64,000 bases of DNA from Candidatus Gastranaerophilales bacterium (GCA_944323615.1 CALUTG010000004.1:1-64000), one strand, 5' to 3'; positions 37,514 through 45,886 are shown, numbered from the stretch's first letter. Notes: generated from the sequence alone by a model not told the origin. Translations and numbers: made by a program.

Positions 37514-39241
37514 ATGAAAATTTTACCCTCAAACCAATATTATTCAAGTAGAGAATCCCATCCGGCATTTGGTGCAAAAGTAAATAAAAAAGTTGTTACT
37601 GGTGTTACGGACGGACTTTTTCAAGAATTATCCGGTGCGGTACAGGCAGATGGTTTGGCGCAGAAAATCCGTGAACAAATAACAAATCCAAAGCAAAAGA
37701 ATATATTTTTTGCGACGGTTGCATCCTTGATAACAGCTACAGCTGCACAGCTTACAGGTATTTTAACAGGAGAAGCCCCGGCAGAAAATACTTCAGATTC
37801 AGACATAATTGAGACTAAAAAAACTCCTAAAAAAGTTGAAAATTCCGACGGGGATGTTTATGAGGCTGCAGTTAAGAATGAGGACTCAAAGGAAACCAAA
37901 ACAGAACTTAGGTTATCCAAACATAAAGGAATTTTGACGAAAGTTGAGACAGATTTAATTGCAACAGTAAATCAAATTTCAAAATCAATGAAGCTTCAAG
38001 AAAATGTAAATGCCAAATTGGCAGAGATTTATAATAAGTTTTGCGGTGCAAATTACAAAGGAGCGCATTATTCTGCTGAGAATGAACTGAGACAAAATAA
38101 AGATATTGCGCAGGATTTAAATAAAGAACTTACACAATGCGGGACAATTGAAGATTTAAACAATGTAATTTTTAGGTATAATAAGTACTCTCTTGAACCT
38201 GATAATACCAATTCTGAGACAATAAAGGTTATACAGGATTATAATAAATTTACAAATGCTTATATATCTTTAACCAGAGACAAAAAGAATGAAACAAAGC
38301 AGCACCTTGTTGAAGAGTTTGTAAAAGATATTAATGCTTTACCTTTGCCAAAAAGCATTAAACAAATGCGCTTAAAAAGTATTAATGATGAGTATAGCGA
38401 TAATCTGCCTCAACTGGTATCTGTTTATTATGAAATAAAGAACAATTCTGCTGATTTAGCAGAAAAATTTCTGACACTCATTAACAGTAAACGAATTTCA
38501 AATACAGCTTTGCAAGACTGGAACGGGTTTGCTTATAAAACTTATTTAGATTTTTTTGAATATAATTCTATGGTCAAAAATGGAATAGATGAAGCTTCTA
38601 TTAAAGAAATTGCAATGCAAAAAAGAAATACAAAAATGGAAGATTCAATAACTGTTACAGATAAGGAAAACTTTGCTTTAACACCACCGGCTAAATTTAT
38701 TGATAAAAATTTCCGTTTTATAAATACTATTTTTAAGTTGGTACATAGTAAGGAAAATTATGCTTCGCTTAATGTAAAAGAGCCTGAGACATATACAATT
38801 GCTGATATTGAATCTGAAATTCTAAAACGTTCCGATTCATATCCGAACCTGATAAAACATCTTACAGTAACAGACAAAACATATTTGAATCAGGGTAAAA
38901 TGCAGAATCTTTTAAATCTGTATTATGGTAACAAGGTAAATACAAATATGTTTACAATACATAGCTACCTGAGATTTATTGAAAGAGTGGTATTTCCAAC
39001 TATTAATGAATATCAGGGGCTTGAAGATACTAACTGTAACATAATCAACACGACATATATCAATAAAATGAAGGATTTTAGATGTATATTGCGTGATGCT
39101 TTCAAACAACCTTTGGAAATCCAGACATATATGCACAATGATGTTAAGGCCCCTCAATTTGAAATTCCGATGGCTAATTCCGAGGGTAATAATTTTGTTA
39201 TTACTATTAATGCTGCGAATAAAATTCATACTATTTTCTAG
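37514..39241 (+). CDS. Large lineage-specific protein with N-terminal FGAK motif
   Basis: A 575-residue protein. The first 25 residues (MKILPSNQYYSSRESHPAFGAK) belong to the recurring signature. A hydrophobic segment at about 60-80 (IFFATVASLITATAAQLTGIL) is a likely membrane span; an acidic, charged linker follows, then about 450 residues of mostly helical, Asn/Lys-rich sequence ending IPMANSEGNNFVITINAANKIHTIF. No enzyme motif recognised. Ribosome site AAGAAGGA. It precedes the AAA-like cassette and may be functionally linked. Confidence 0.72.
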   Translation: MKILPSNQYYSSRESHPAFGAKVNKKVVTGVTDGLFQELSGAVQADGLAQKIREQITNPKQKNIFFATVASLITATAAQLTGILTGEAPAENTSDSDIIETKKTPKKVENSDGDVYEAAVKNEDSKETKTELRLSKHKGILTKVETDLIATVNQISKSMKLQENVNAKLAEIYNKFCGANYKGAHYSAENELRQNKDIAQDLNKELTQCGTIEDLNNVIFRYNKYSLEPDNTNSETIKVIQDYNKFTNAYISLTRDKKNETKQHLVEEFVKDINALPLPKSIKQMRLKSINDEYSDNLPQLVSVYYEIKNNSADLAEKFLTLINSKRISNTALQDWNGFAYKTYLDFFEYNSMVKNGIDEASIKEIAMQKRNTKMEDSITVTDKENFALTPPAKFIDKNFRFINTIFKLVHSKENYASLNVKEPETYTIADIESEILKRSDSYPNLIKHLTVTDKTYLNQGKMQNLLNLYYGNKVNTNMFTIHSYLRFIERVVFPTINEYQGLEDTNCNIINTTYINKMKDFRCILRDAFKQPLEIQTYMHNDVKAPQFEIPMANSEGNNFVITINAANKIHTIF

Positions 39242-39289
39242 CCTTAATCCTATATTGAAGCAACAAAAAAAACGAAATTTACTTTTATA

Positions 39290-39317
39290 GTTATTATTCC
39301 CGAACGGGAATAATAAC
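39290..39317 (+). terminator. Hairpin after the 575-residue gene
   Basis: GTTATTATTCCCG and CGGGAATAATAAC form a 13-bp perfect stem with a two-base loop. No long T tract follows on the plus strand. Confidence 0.55.
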
Positions 39318-39657
39318 TTGGCAATCTACGGAAAAAGTATATAATATTCCTGTACGGTAATATTTAGGTGAATATAATAATAAAATCGGCTCAAGATATA
39401 GGAAAAATAGTAAAGTAAGCCCGCAAAAAACAAAATTTTACACAAGTGCAGCTTGCCCGGCTTTCTAATACCGGAACACACTTTTTTGTCTGACTTAGAA
39501 AATGATAAACCGACTTGCATAATTAATAAAGAAATAAAAGTTCTGCCCAAATATAGCTAATCTATCGAAAATAATAAATCTATTATTTTAATAATACTTA
39601 ACAATATATTGTATAATTTAATATGAAATGGTATCCTCTTGCTAAAAAGGAGTACAT
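39318..39657. other. Intergenic region before the AAA-like cassette
   Basis: AT-rich. A -10-like TATAAT at 39612-39617 and AAGGAGT before the next ATG are the only signals seen. A 74-codon minus-strand frame (39326-39550) lacks a ribosome site and family features, so I do not call it. Confidence 0.5.
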
Positions 39658-40647
39658 ATGTTAATTCAACCAATTGCAAAAACAAATTTTATTAGTGGCA
39701 AATGTTTAAATCAAGCAAAAGTTAAAAATATTTCTTTTGGAGATGGTCCCGGTATGGCACAAAATGCCTTAAGAACAACTACATATTACCCGGATTATGA
39801 AAAACTAAATATTTTAGGTAGGACGAAAAGTCAATTAAAAGATTTAGCTGAATATTTTCATAAATCATCTCAGTCTGAAATTGAATGGTATTGTGGAAAA
39901 GAAAAATTCTTTTTATCAAAAAGTATTTTTAAAAAACGAGTGGCAGTTTTAACCGCTGCTATAGCACCTGTTGTTGCAAACAGATTAGCAATGGAGAAAA
40001 GAATTTCCGAATTGCAGGGGAAGAAAACTGTCGGTGCAGCAACAGTAAGTGATCATCAAGAAAGATTAACATCATTATTTACAAATTTAGTAAAAGCCGA
40101 AAAATCCAGAATCAAGGATGTTCCAATCACTAATGGTATTTTGATTCATGGAGAATCTAAAAATAAAAAAGAAATAACAAATTGGTTAGCTAATACTTCT
40201 GGTGCTACATACAAAAAAATATGTTTTGATAAATATAATCCATTAAGTACTATTCAAAAGATTGTAGATATCTCAGAAAATGCAGAAGCAAGTTTTAAAC
40301 ATTCCGGTCAAAGAACCTTACTAGAGGTGGAAAATTTAGATGAAATGTTAACTAATAAATCATCTCGGGATGGTATTTTAATGATAGGTAGGTTCAAAGG
40401 TTTGGCAGAAAGATTATCAAAAGACTATCACACTACATTATTAATGACTACCGAGAAACCTCTTGAACAATTTGAAGCAGCTTCTATTGCTCCGCATAGA
40501 TTTGGTATCCAGTTGGAAATGAAAAATGGACTAACCGGTTCTGAAGAAAATGAATTAAAAACATTACAAAAAGAAGTTGCCAGATTAGATGAAAAAGCTG
40601 AAAATTTAAATAATGAATTCCGTAAAATCAATTGGTTTGCATCATAA
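39658..40647 (+). CDS. AAA-like pseudo-ATPase, cassette gene 1
   Basis: A 329-residue protein. N-terminal signature MLIQPIAKTNF, then ISFGDG. Residues 95-110 are hydrophobic (AVLTAAIAPVVANRLA). The C-terminal half resembles an AAA module with lost catalysis: NGILIHGESKNKKE (159-172) at the Walker A position lacks GKT, TLLEVENLDEM (220-230) replaces Walker B, and KPLEQFEAASIAPHRFG (268-283) matches the end of the module. Its last 120 residues closely resemble the end of the next gene. A coiled coil closes the protein. Function unknown. Confidence 0.72.
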   Translation: MLIQPIAKTNFISGKCLNQAKVKNISFGDGPGMAQNALRTTTYYPDYEKLNILGRTKSQLKDLAEYFHKSSQSEIEWYCGKEKFFLSKSIFKKRVAVLTAAIAPVVANRLAMEKRISELQGKKTVGAATVSDHQERLTSLFTNLVKAEKSRIKDVPITNGILIHGESKNKKEITNWLANTSGATYKKICFDKYNPLSTIQKIVDISENAEASFKHSGQRTLLEVENLDEMLTNKSSRDGILMIGRFKGLAERLSKDYHTTLLMTTEKPLEQFEAASIAPHRFGIQLEMKNGLTGSEENELKTLQKEVARLDEKAENLNNEFRKINWFAS

Positions 40648-42439
40648 TAATTCTTTATTGTCATCCGATTTTTGTCAGACTACATTTAAGCAAAAATCAG
40701 ATAATAAACAAGACAATAGATGCACAAATAGTCTTTTATATAGCTCCTTGGCTGCATTAGGTGCAGTTTCTTTAGGGGTGTTGTTTATAAGAAGGAAAAA
40801 ACAAAATTCTCAAAACAAAAAGCTTAGTGTGAATGAAATTTTAAATAGTTTACCGGCTAATATAGCAGAAAAAGTTCGATATGATTATGATAATCCGATG
40901 CATAAAAATATTATCGAGCATATTATTGACAAAGAAGAGTTTAATAAAATCAAATTATTTTTGGCTCTTTTAAAAAATAATTGTTTTAATACTGCCCCCC
41001 CTCCTAACATAATTAAAACCAACCTGGACGAAACAAATTCTAAAATGTTGAGTAACATTCTATTCCGTGATTGTGGTCAAAGTGTCAAAAATTTAAAGTA
41101 CACAAAAGATCCGGATAAATTTGTGCAGGCTTTAGATATAACCGCTGATAATCTTGAGAGTTCAAATAAGTTTTTGGGCATTTATATTGAAAACTATAAG
41201 GAATTTATTAAAGATTTAAATAATTTTTCCGATAAAAGTGTAAAAAATAGGTTTCAAAATTTATTGGAACATGTAAAAGATAAAAATGTAACTTTTTGGG
41301 TTAAAGATGATTTAAATAATAACAATCACGATTTCAGTAATATAGTATTAAATTTTGATAATAAAATTGATTTAAAAAATATAAAGGATGCTTATGAAAA
41401 TTCTAATACTCGTGAGGTATTAAAATTCTACACTGTTGCTGATTCAAAATTACAGGATTTTGTCGGAGACAAAAAAACATTAGCACAAATTGATTGTATA
41501 TCGAGTTTGTATGCTCATGAGCCTGTTAATACAAATTTTTTAATGGTTAATCAAGATAAATCAATGGTAAACACATTTCTGCAAACCTTGACCTCTGATA
41601 CAAAGAATAACATAACAGAGATAGACACTTCTAAACCAAAAGACGAGTTGTTAAAACAGTTAAAAGCAGTTGAGGCAAAGGCAGAAAAAGATTTTTATTG
41701 TACCGGCAAACTAACTGTTTTACATTATTCAGATTTTAAATTAATTAATAGCGTTAATGAAATACAAGACCAAATAAAATGTATGCAAAATAAAGAATAT
41801 ATAATTAATGTCTCGGAAACAGCAAACATTAAAGAAATACCTAATAGTTTATTAGATAAAAATTATGTATTTTTTATTAATCAAACTAACGATGATTCCG
41901 GTTCAATTCTCAATGAAATTATTGAAAAAAATATAGAACAACCTTTCAAATATATAGGTGATAACGGTAATCATTTTATTAAAACATTTTTAAAACCATT
42001 GGCTTATGAAAAAGCCGGAGAATCGTATTACGAAATTCCCAATGGCATATTATTTTATGGTGAAAATAGAGAGCATCTATTATCAACTATCGATTCTTTA
42101 AAACACTGCTGCGGTGTTAATTATAAAAAAATACACTATTTCGATGAACAACCATTGAATGTTATTAATGAATTAGTAAAAGCTGCAGAAGAAGCAGAAG
42201 AAGTTTTTAACCAAACTGGTGTAAGGACAATAGTGGAAATTGAAAACTTAGATTCAATGCTAATTAACCAAAAGAACCGGAATGACATAATAATGATAGG
42301 TCGGTTTAAAGGCTTGACAGAAAGATTATCAAAAAATTATCATACTACAATTGTTACTGCAACAACCAAACCGTTGGAATTATTTGAACCGGCAAGCATT
42401 GCCCCCCATCGATTTGGAATACAAGTGAAAATTGACTAA
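40613..42439 (+). CDS. Membrane-anchored AAA-like pseudo-ATPase, cassette gene 2
   Basis: A 608-residue protein. A TTFKQK motif at residues 23-28 resembles the shared N-terminal signature; a membrane span follows at 41-59 (LLYSSLAALGAVSLGVLFI, then RRKK). The middle has a first weak nucleotide-fold-like segment (FLMVNQDKSMVNTFLQTL), and the C-terminal 140 residues repeat gene 1 (NGILFYGENREHL, IVEIENLDSML, IGRFKGLTERLSKNYHTT, ASIAPHRFG). No intact Walker A. It overlaps gene 1 by 35 bases without a visible ribosome site, so it is probably coupled. Confidence 0.7.
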   Translation: MNSVKSIGLHHNNSLLSSDFCQTTFKQKSDNKQDNRCTNSLLYSSLAALGAVSLGVLFIRRKKQNSQNKKLSVNEILNSLPANIAEKVRYDYDNPMHKNIIEHIIDKEEFNKIKLFLALLKNNCFNTAPPPNIIKTNLDETNSKMLSNILFRDCGQSVKNLKYTKDPDKFVQALDITADNLESSNKFLGIYIENYKEFIKDLNNFSDKSVKNRFQNLLEHVKDKNVTFWVKDDLNNNNHDFSNIVLNFDNKIDLKNIKDAYENSNTREVLKFYTVADSKLQDFVGDKKTLAQIDCISSLYAHEPVNTNFLMVNQDKSMVNTFLQTLTSDTKNNITEIDTSKPKDELLKQLKAVEAKAEKDFYCTGKLTVLHYSDFKLINSVNEIQDQIKCMQNKEYIINVSETANIKEIPNSLLDKNYVFFINQTNDDSGSILNEIIEKNIEQPFKYIGDNGNHFIKTFLKPLAYEKAGESYYEIPNGILFYGENREHLLSTIDSLKHCCGVNYKKIHYFDEQPLNVINELVKAAEEAEEVFNQTGVRTIVEIENLDSMLINQKNRNDIIMIGRFKGLTERLSKNYHTTIVTATTKPLELFEPASIAPHRFGIQVKID

Positions 42440-42448
42440 GAGGAAAAG

Positions 42449-43543
42449 ATGTTAATTCAACCTATATCAGCTACTTTGATAAACCCAAACAATTATCAAC
42501 AAAATAAAAAAAATTATGCTAAAACCAATCTTACATTTGGCAATACAATTCAGGCAAACCGAACGCGTTTGAAGAACCTGCTCAAGGAAACTTTAACCAA
42601 TTCAAGTACTATTTTGAGCGGAGATTCCCAGTATATTATGCTGCATAAAATAATTCAATACAATAAGCAGCTAGTATACTTGGAGCAAGAGTTCAATAAG
42701 CTCAATGAAATTCTTTTTAAAGTAAAAAAAGAAACCGATCTTGCTAATATTGAAAAATTTTTATCAAAAATGACTGAACTAAATAAAGACAGGGGGTTCG
42801 GAAGACTAATTGGTTATGATGATATTAAAGTATTATTAACAAATAATTTTATATTTGACTCTATGATGAAAGATAAAACTTCTATCGCCACAAAAGTTCC
42901 CAATGCAGTTTTATTTTTTGGACCAAATAGCAATGGCAAGTCAACGTTTGCAATTGCTCTTGCAGAGCAATCATTAGCAAATCTAAAAATCTTAGATGCC
43001 GCAAATCATAGCGAAGCAGAATCTATAAATATACTGAAGATTTTTTTGCAAAAATCAAGACAAGACTATTTGCTAAGTGGTTGTGAAAAACAAAGAACGA
43101 TAATTTTAATAAATGAAGCTGAATTTATAGAAAATCCTGAATTTGAATCAATCGCAAGTACTTGTTCTGAGAAATACAATGCGACCTTATTCCTTACAAC
43201 TAATCATCCGGAATTTATAAATAAAAATTTATTGGACAATCAAATAACACCAATTAAAGTTGGGATTGCCCCTCCAGACAAAGATACAGCTTATGCCATA
43301 TTAAATAAAAAAATAGGAACAAAAGATGGTATTGAAGAAATTATTAGTTTATTATTTGCAAATCCTAATAAAAGATATTCAAATGGAATGATATGTAAGT
43401 TAATTGAACACGCACTCATGGATAATTCCAAAGATATTGTTAGAGGTATAAAAAAGAATATTAACAGGGATTTTTCACCAAATATTACAGAAGAAGAAAT
43501 GAATTTGTTTAATCAGTACAAAACACTGTTAAAAGCTTATTAG
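42449..43543 (+). CDS. AAA ATPase with intact Walker motifs, cassette gene 3
   Basis: A 364-residue protein. N-terminal signature MLIQPISATLI then LTFGNT. A coiled coil (70-110) leads to LIGYDDIKVLLTNNFI, the start of an AAA module, with Walker A GPNSNGKST (158-166) and Walker B-like TIILINEAEF (217-226). A sensor-like FLTTNHPEF follows. It is the only catalytically plausible member of the three-gene set, whose two partners keep the fold but not the P-loop. AGAGG ribosome site, nine bases after gene 2. Substrate unknown. Confidence 0.78.
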   Translation: MLIQPISATLINPNNYQQNKKNYAKTNLTFGNTIQANRTRLKNLLKETLTNSSTILSGDSQYIMLHKIIQYNKQLVYLEQEFNKLNEILFKVKKETDLANIEKFLSKMTELNKDRGFGRLIGYDDIKVLLTNNFIFDSMMKDKTSIATKVPNAVLFFGPNSNGKSTFAIALAEQSLANLKILDAANHSEAESINILKIFLQKSRQDYLLSGCEKQRTIILINEAEFIENPEFESIASTCSEKYNATLFLTTNHPEFINKNLLDNQITPIKVGIAPPDKDTAYAILNKKIGTKDGIEEIISLLFANPNKRYSNGMICKLIEHALMDNSKDIVRGIKKNINRDFSPNITEEEMNLFNQYKTLLKAY

Positions 43544-43741
43544 AAAGATATAAACATTAGCGAGTTATATGTTTGAACTAGCTCTCTAGCAAACAAAGGA
43601 TTTTATTATAAATAAACACTAAAAAGCAGAGAATTAATCCAAGGTTATTATGCCTACAAATAGCACTAACAGCGTATCGTGTGCTTGATAGAATTAGCCT
43701 CGTCTCTCTAAAGAAAACTGAAATCTGGAGATGGCGGGAGT
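43544..43741. other. Region between the AAA cassette and the tmRNA element
   Basis: No gene. The last 16 bases (43726-43741) are an exact copy of the tmRNA 3' end, lying 290 bp beyond the genuine one. AGCGAGTTATATG/GAACTAGCTC-type partial inverted repeats occur near 43560-43590. Confidence 0.6.
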
Positions 43742-44015
43742 GTCTTGGTCGCTCGCGTTTAACGGCAATTACGCGATTTGCAGCGGAGATTGCCTCCTTG
43801 CAAATCGCTCCAGCCTCAGCTCGCTCCCGCTCGAACCCGTTGACGAGGCTTCGCCTTGTCGGCAGGTTTTTTGCTTCTACAGCTACATGCTAGTCGTTTT
43901 ATCTATAAGGGTGACAAGAAGTTATTATATTAGATTATAGAGTATATCTTATGTCACCCGTCAAAATAATCTTTTCTTTTTGATTACTTTTTCTTTTTAG
44001 TAAAGAAAAAGTAAT
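43742..44015 (-). repeat. T-loop element downstream of tmRNA
   Basis: In tmRNA sense: an A/T hairpin, a GGGTGACA/TGTCACCC hairpin region, ACGACTAGC, a T-arm 5' half (CGGGTTCG), the 90-nt core (43831-43742) and then the 16-nt copy of the tmRNA 3' end. The core begins AGCGGGAGCGAGCTGAGG, has stem GCGATTTGC/GCAAATCGC around GGAG/CTCC, and ends CGCGAGCGACCAAGAC. It shares ACGACTAGC with the tRNA-Gly elements. The 69- and 70-codon frames here are repeat artefacts. Confidence 0.9.
43983..44015 (-). terminator. A/T hairpin after tmRNA
   Basis: ATTACTTTTTCTT pairs with AAGAAAAAGTAAT (with an A-rich loop) right after the tmRNA 3' end. It lacks a U tract, so processing or partial termination is as likely as full termination. 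Confidence 0.45.
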
Positions 44016-44407
44016 TGGAGATGGCGGGAGTCGAACCCGCGTCCATCGTGGATAAAAACGAACTTCTACGAGTGTAGTAACTTATTATCTCGTCCTGATA
44101 CGGAAAGTTACCTAACCTGAATCAGGACAAAGCTTTTTTGCAGAAAGCTAACTTCCAATGGCAAATCTTGATACGCATACCATCATTTGCGCACTGCAGC
44201 TTGCATAATCCTCATTCGGCCAAGCGGCAAGCTGGCCTGACCGAAGGGCTGAACTGCTATAATTAAGCAGCGAGTCTTTGTGCTCTGTAATCAGCTAATG
44301 AAACAACTTTGTTGTCATTTCTTTTGTTTGCTCGTTGATAAACGGGAACAGCGCCCGTACTCGCAATCCGGATCTACCAATCACGGCGTCAAAACCATTA
44401 CATCCCC
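44016..44407 (-). ncRNA. ssrA: Transfer-messenger RNA
   Basis: A 392-nt one-piece tmRNA. The 5' end GGGGATGTAATGGTTTTGACG pairs with 3' CATCTCC to form the acceptor; the T-arm is GCGGGTTCGACTCCCGC. The tag frame after AACGA starts GCA AAC AAA AGA and reads ANKRNDNKVVS... ending AQRLAA before TAA, 22 codons. The ALA-type end is the usual ClpXP/ClpAP degron (LAA). It rescues stalled ribosomes. The tag is longer than the 8-15 residues common in most bacteria. No CCA beyond the discriminator A. Confidence 0.95.
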
Positions 44408-44609
44408 ATGGAATTATTTAGAGAGAAGACGGCTCCGCTCGAAAAACCTGCTTGCATTTGCTTTCGCAAACGCAACTCCGTTTTTCTCGACTCCACCTCG
44501 GCGGTTTAACCGCCTCGGCTTGCCCATTGCCCTCGCCGGGCAGGCGTCAAAACCATTACATCCCCATGGAATTATTTAGAGAGAAGACGGCTCCGCTCGA
44601 AAAACCTGC
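44385..44609 (-). repeat. Duplication of tmRNA promoter and 5' end
   Basis: A 67-bp segment comprising the first 23 nt of tmRNA and 44 upstream bases (44385-44451) is repeated exactly at 44543-44609. The 91 bases between (44452-44542) contain a GAGGCGGTTAAACCGCC palindrome and, in tmRNA sense, the stem GCGTTTGC-GAAA-GCAAATGC. The upstream copy would start a second, truncated transcript. The 79- and 99-codon frames here are artefacts. Confidence 0.92.
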
Positions 44610-44793
44610 ATATTCTAAGGAATATCCATCTTGCTCCAATTCTTTGATCCTGGATTTCTCTGTTTTTTCAATGTTCGCAGATACAGTATAAGCTATTTTT
44701 CCTTCCTTTTCAAGCCTTCTAATTTTTGCTATCTTTCAAAGTCTGACTTTTCCTTATCTGCACTTGAAAATTTCCAAAAATAGGTTAAAATAA
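44610..44793. other. AT-rich intergenic segment before the small-peptide locus
   Basis: No gene or strong structure seen. TTTTAACC direct motifs near 44780 resemble those around the small-peptide gene. Confidence 0.4.
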
Positions 44794-44964
44794 GAATACA
44801 GGCATGGGTGACGCTAACACCCATACCCGCATCCCTAAATAAGGGATTTGGTTATGAGAACTAATACAATAATAAGTATTAGTTCTTCTTCGTTGATTTT
44901 AACTATCATTTTAACCTCCTTTCTTGATAGTTAAAATGCGTGTTAAAATCTTTAGCCTGTATTC
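44794..44964. repeat. GAATACAGGC inverted repeats bracketing the small-peptide gene
   Basis: GAATACAGGC (44794-44803) and its exact reverse complement GCCTGTATTC (44955-44964) enclose the 24-codon gene, its terminator-like hairpin (GGTATGGGTG/CACCCATGCC) and its ribosome-site hairpin. Confidence 0.65.
44835..44909 (-). CDS. 24-residue hydrophobic membrane peptide
   Basis: A 25-codon frame with a near-perfect ribosome site AAAGGAGGT four bases before ATG. The peptide is MIVKINEEELILIIVLVLIT plus KSLI: a charged start then one membrane span, the layout of type I toxins and other bacterial small membrane proteins. ATTTTAACTATCA and TGATAGTTAAAAT form a 13-bp stem that puts the ribosome site in the loop and buries the first codons. 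A GGTATGGGTG/CACCCATGCC hairpin follows the stop. No antisense RNA promoter was identified. Real translation is likely; function unknown. Confidence 0.62.
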   Translation of the reverse strand: MIVKINEEELILIIVLVLITKSLI

Positions 44965-45028
44965 CATTTCAATGTATAAAATAAATTATACATAATACAG
45001 GATTTTAAAGAATCATTTTTTTAATATA

Positions 45029-45634
45029 TTATCCAACCGGCTCAAAATCAATTGCGCCATGTTTACATATCGGGCAGATGTAATCAGGAGGTAAAACTTC
45101 GCCTTCATATATATATCCGCAAATCTTGCAGCGCCAGCCTTTTTTATTGGTTTGCTGCGGCTTTGGCTTAACATTATTCTGATAAAAATCGTATGTCATC
45201 GTAGGCTTATCAGTCAGGCTTTGTGCTTCTACCAGTTGTGCAATAAATAATGTATGGGTTTCCAGATCAATTTCCTGTTTCACATACGCAGAAATAAAAG
45301 CATTTGCACCTTCTGTCACATATAAAACACCATTGGGGCTTCTTTTTGCCTGTTCAAAAGATTCAAACTTATTAACATTTTTTCCGCTCTGATATCCGAA
45401 GTGTTTAAATTCAGCAAAATCAGCTTCTTCAGATAAAATAGAAAGATTAAATTTTTTTGTTCTTTGTATCATTCCGTTTGTATAATTCTTTTTATTAACC
45501 GCTATGGCAATCTGCAATGGATCAGATGTAACCTGCATAACGGTATTGATAATGCATCCGTTGTCTTTTTCATCCTCTTTTGCTGTTAATACATACAATC
45601 CGTAGCCAATTTTAAATAAAACGCTTGTATCCAT
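45029..45634 (-). CDS. Flavin reductase-rubredoxin fusion (Hrb-like)
   Basis: A 201-residue protein. Residues about 1-150 form an FMN-binding split-barrel flavin reductase domain (GCIINTVMQVTSDPLQIAIAVNKKNYTN, FEQAKRSPNGV); residues about 165-201 are a rubredoxin with two CxxC pairs (CKICGYIYEG, CPICKHG). This arrangement matches high-molecular-weight rubredoxin of acetogens, which passes electrons from NAD(P)H to flavodiiron oxygen reductases. I start at ATG 45634 after GAGGG; an upstream ATG lacks a ribosome site. It may also feed rubrerythrin (3906). Confidence 0.92.
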   Translation of the reverse strand: MDTSVLFKIGYGLYVLTAKEDEKDNGCIINTVMQVTSDPLQIAIAVNKKNYTNGMIQRTKKFNLSILSEEADFAEFKHFGYQSGKNVNKFESFEQAKRSPNGVLYVTEGANAFISAYVKQEIDLETHTLFIAQLVEAQSLTDKPTMTYDFYQNNVKPKPQQTNKKGWRCKICGYIYEGEVLPPDYICPICKHGAIDFEPVG

Positions 45635-45844
45635 TCTAATCCCTCTTTTTGCTTGTACCATTTTAATTAATATATGTTTATATTACCACATAAAGTGCCA
45701 AAACTGTTACATTTTAATTTAAACAATATTGACTGATAGCTGCTCTAAAGTTATATAATTTTAAATATAGGAGAAAAAGTATGAAATAATTAAAATTTAA
45801 ACTGTAAAGAAATTGTAACAATAATAGCAAAATAATTTTTGTTT

Positions 45845-45886
45845 AACCTTTCTTACAAATACTACTAACAAGAAAGGTTTTTTTTT
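45845..45886 (+). promoter_or_regulatory. Terminator-like hairpin containing the ribosome site
   Basis: AACCTTTCTT (45845-45854) pairs perfectly with AAGAAAGGTT (45870-45879) and is followed by an unbroken T run that ends at the ATG (45887). The 3' arm is also the only Shine-Dalgarno (AAGAAAGG). The hairpin can therefore both terminate transcription and hide the ribosome site. Confidence 0.75.

Noticed and set aside
39326-39550. 74-codon minus-strand frame before the AAA cassette
   Set aside because: No Shine-Dalgarno, no conserved features, and it ends in the hairpin region.
43726-44407. Large genomic island integrated at ssrA
   Set aside because: Only 290 bp separate the two tmRNA 3' copies and no integrase or cargo gene lies between them.
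44280-44691. Frames antisense to tmRNA and across its duplicated 5' end
   Set aside because: Explained by tmRNA and the 158-bp direct repeat; no ribosome sites.
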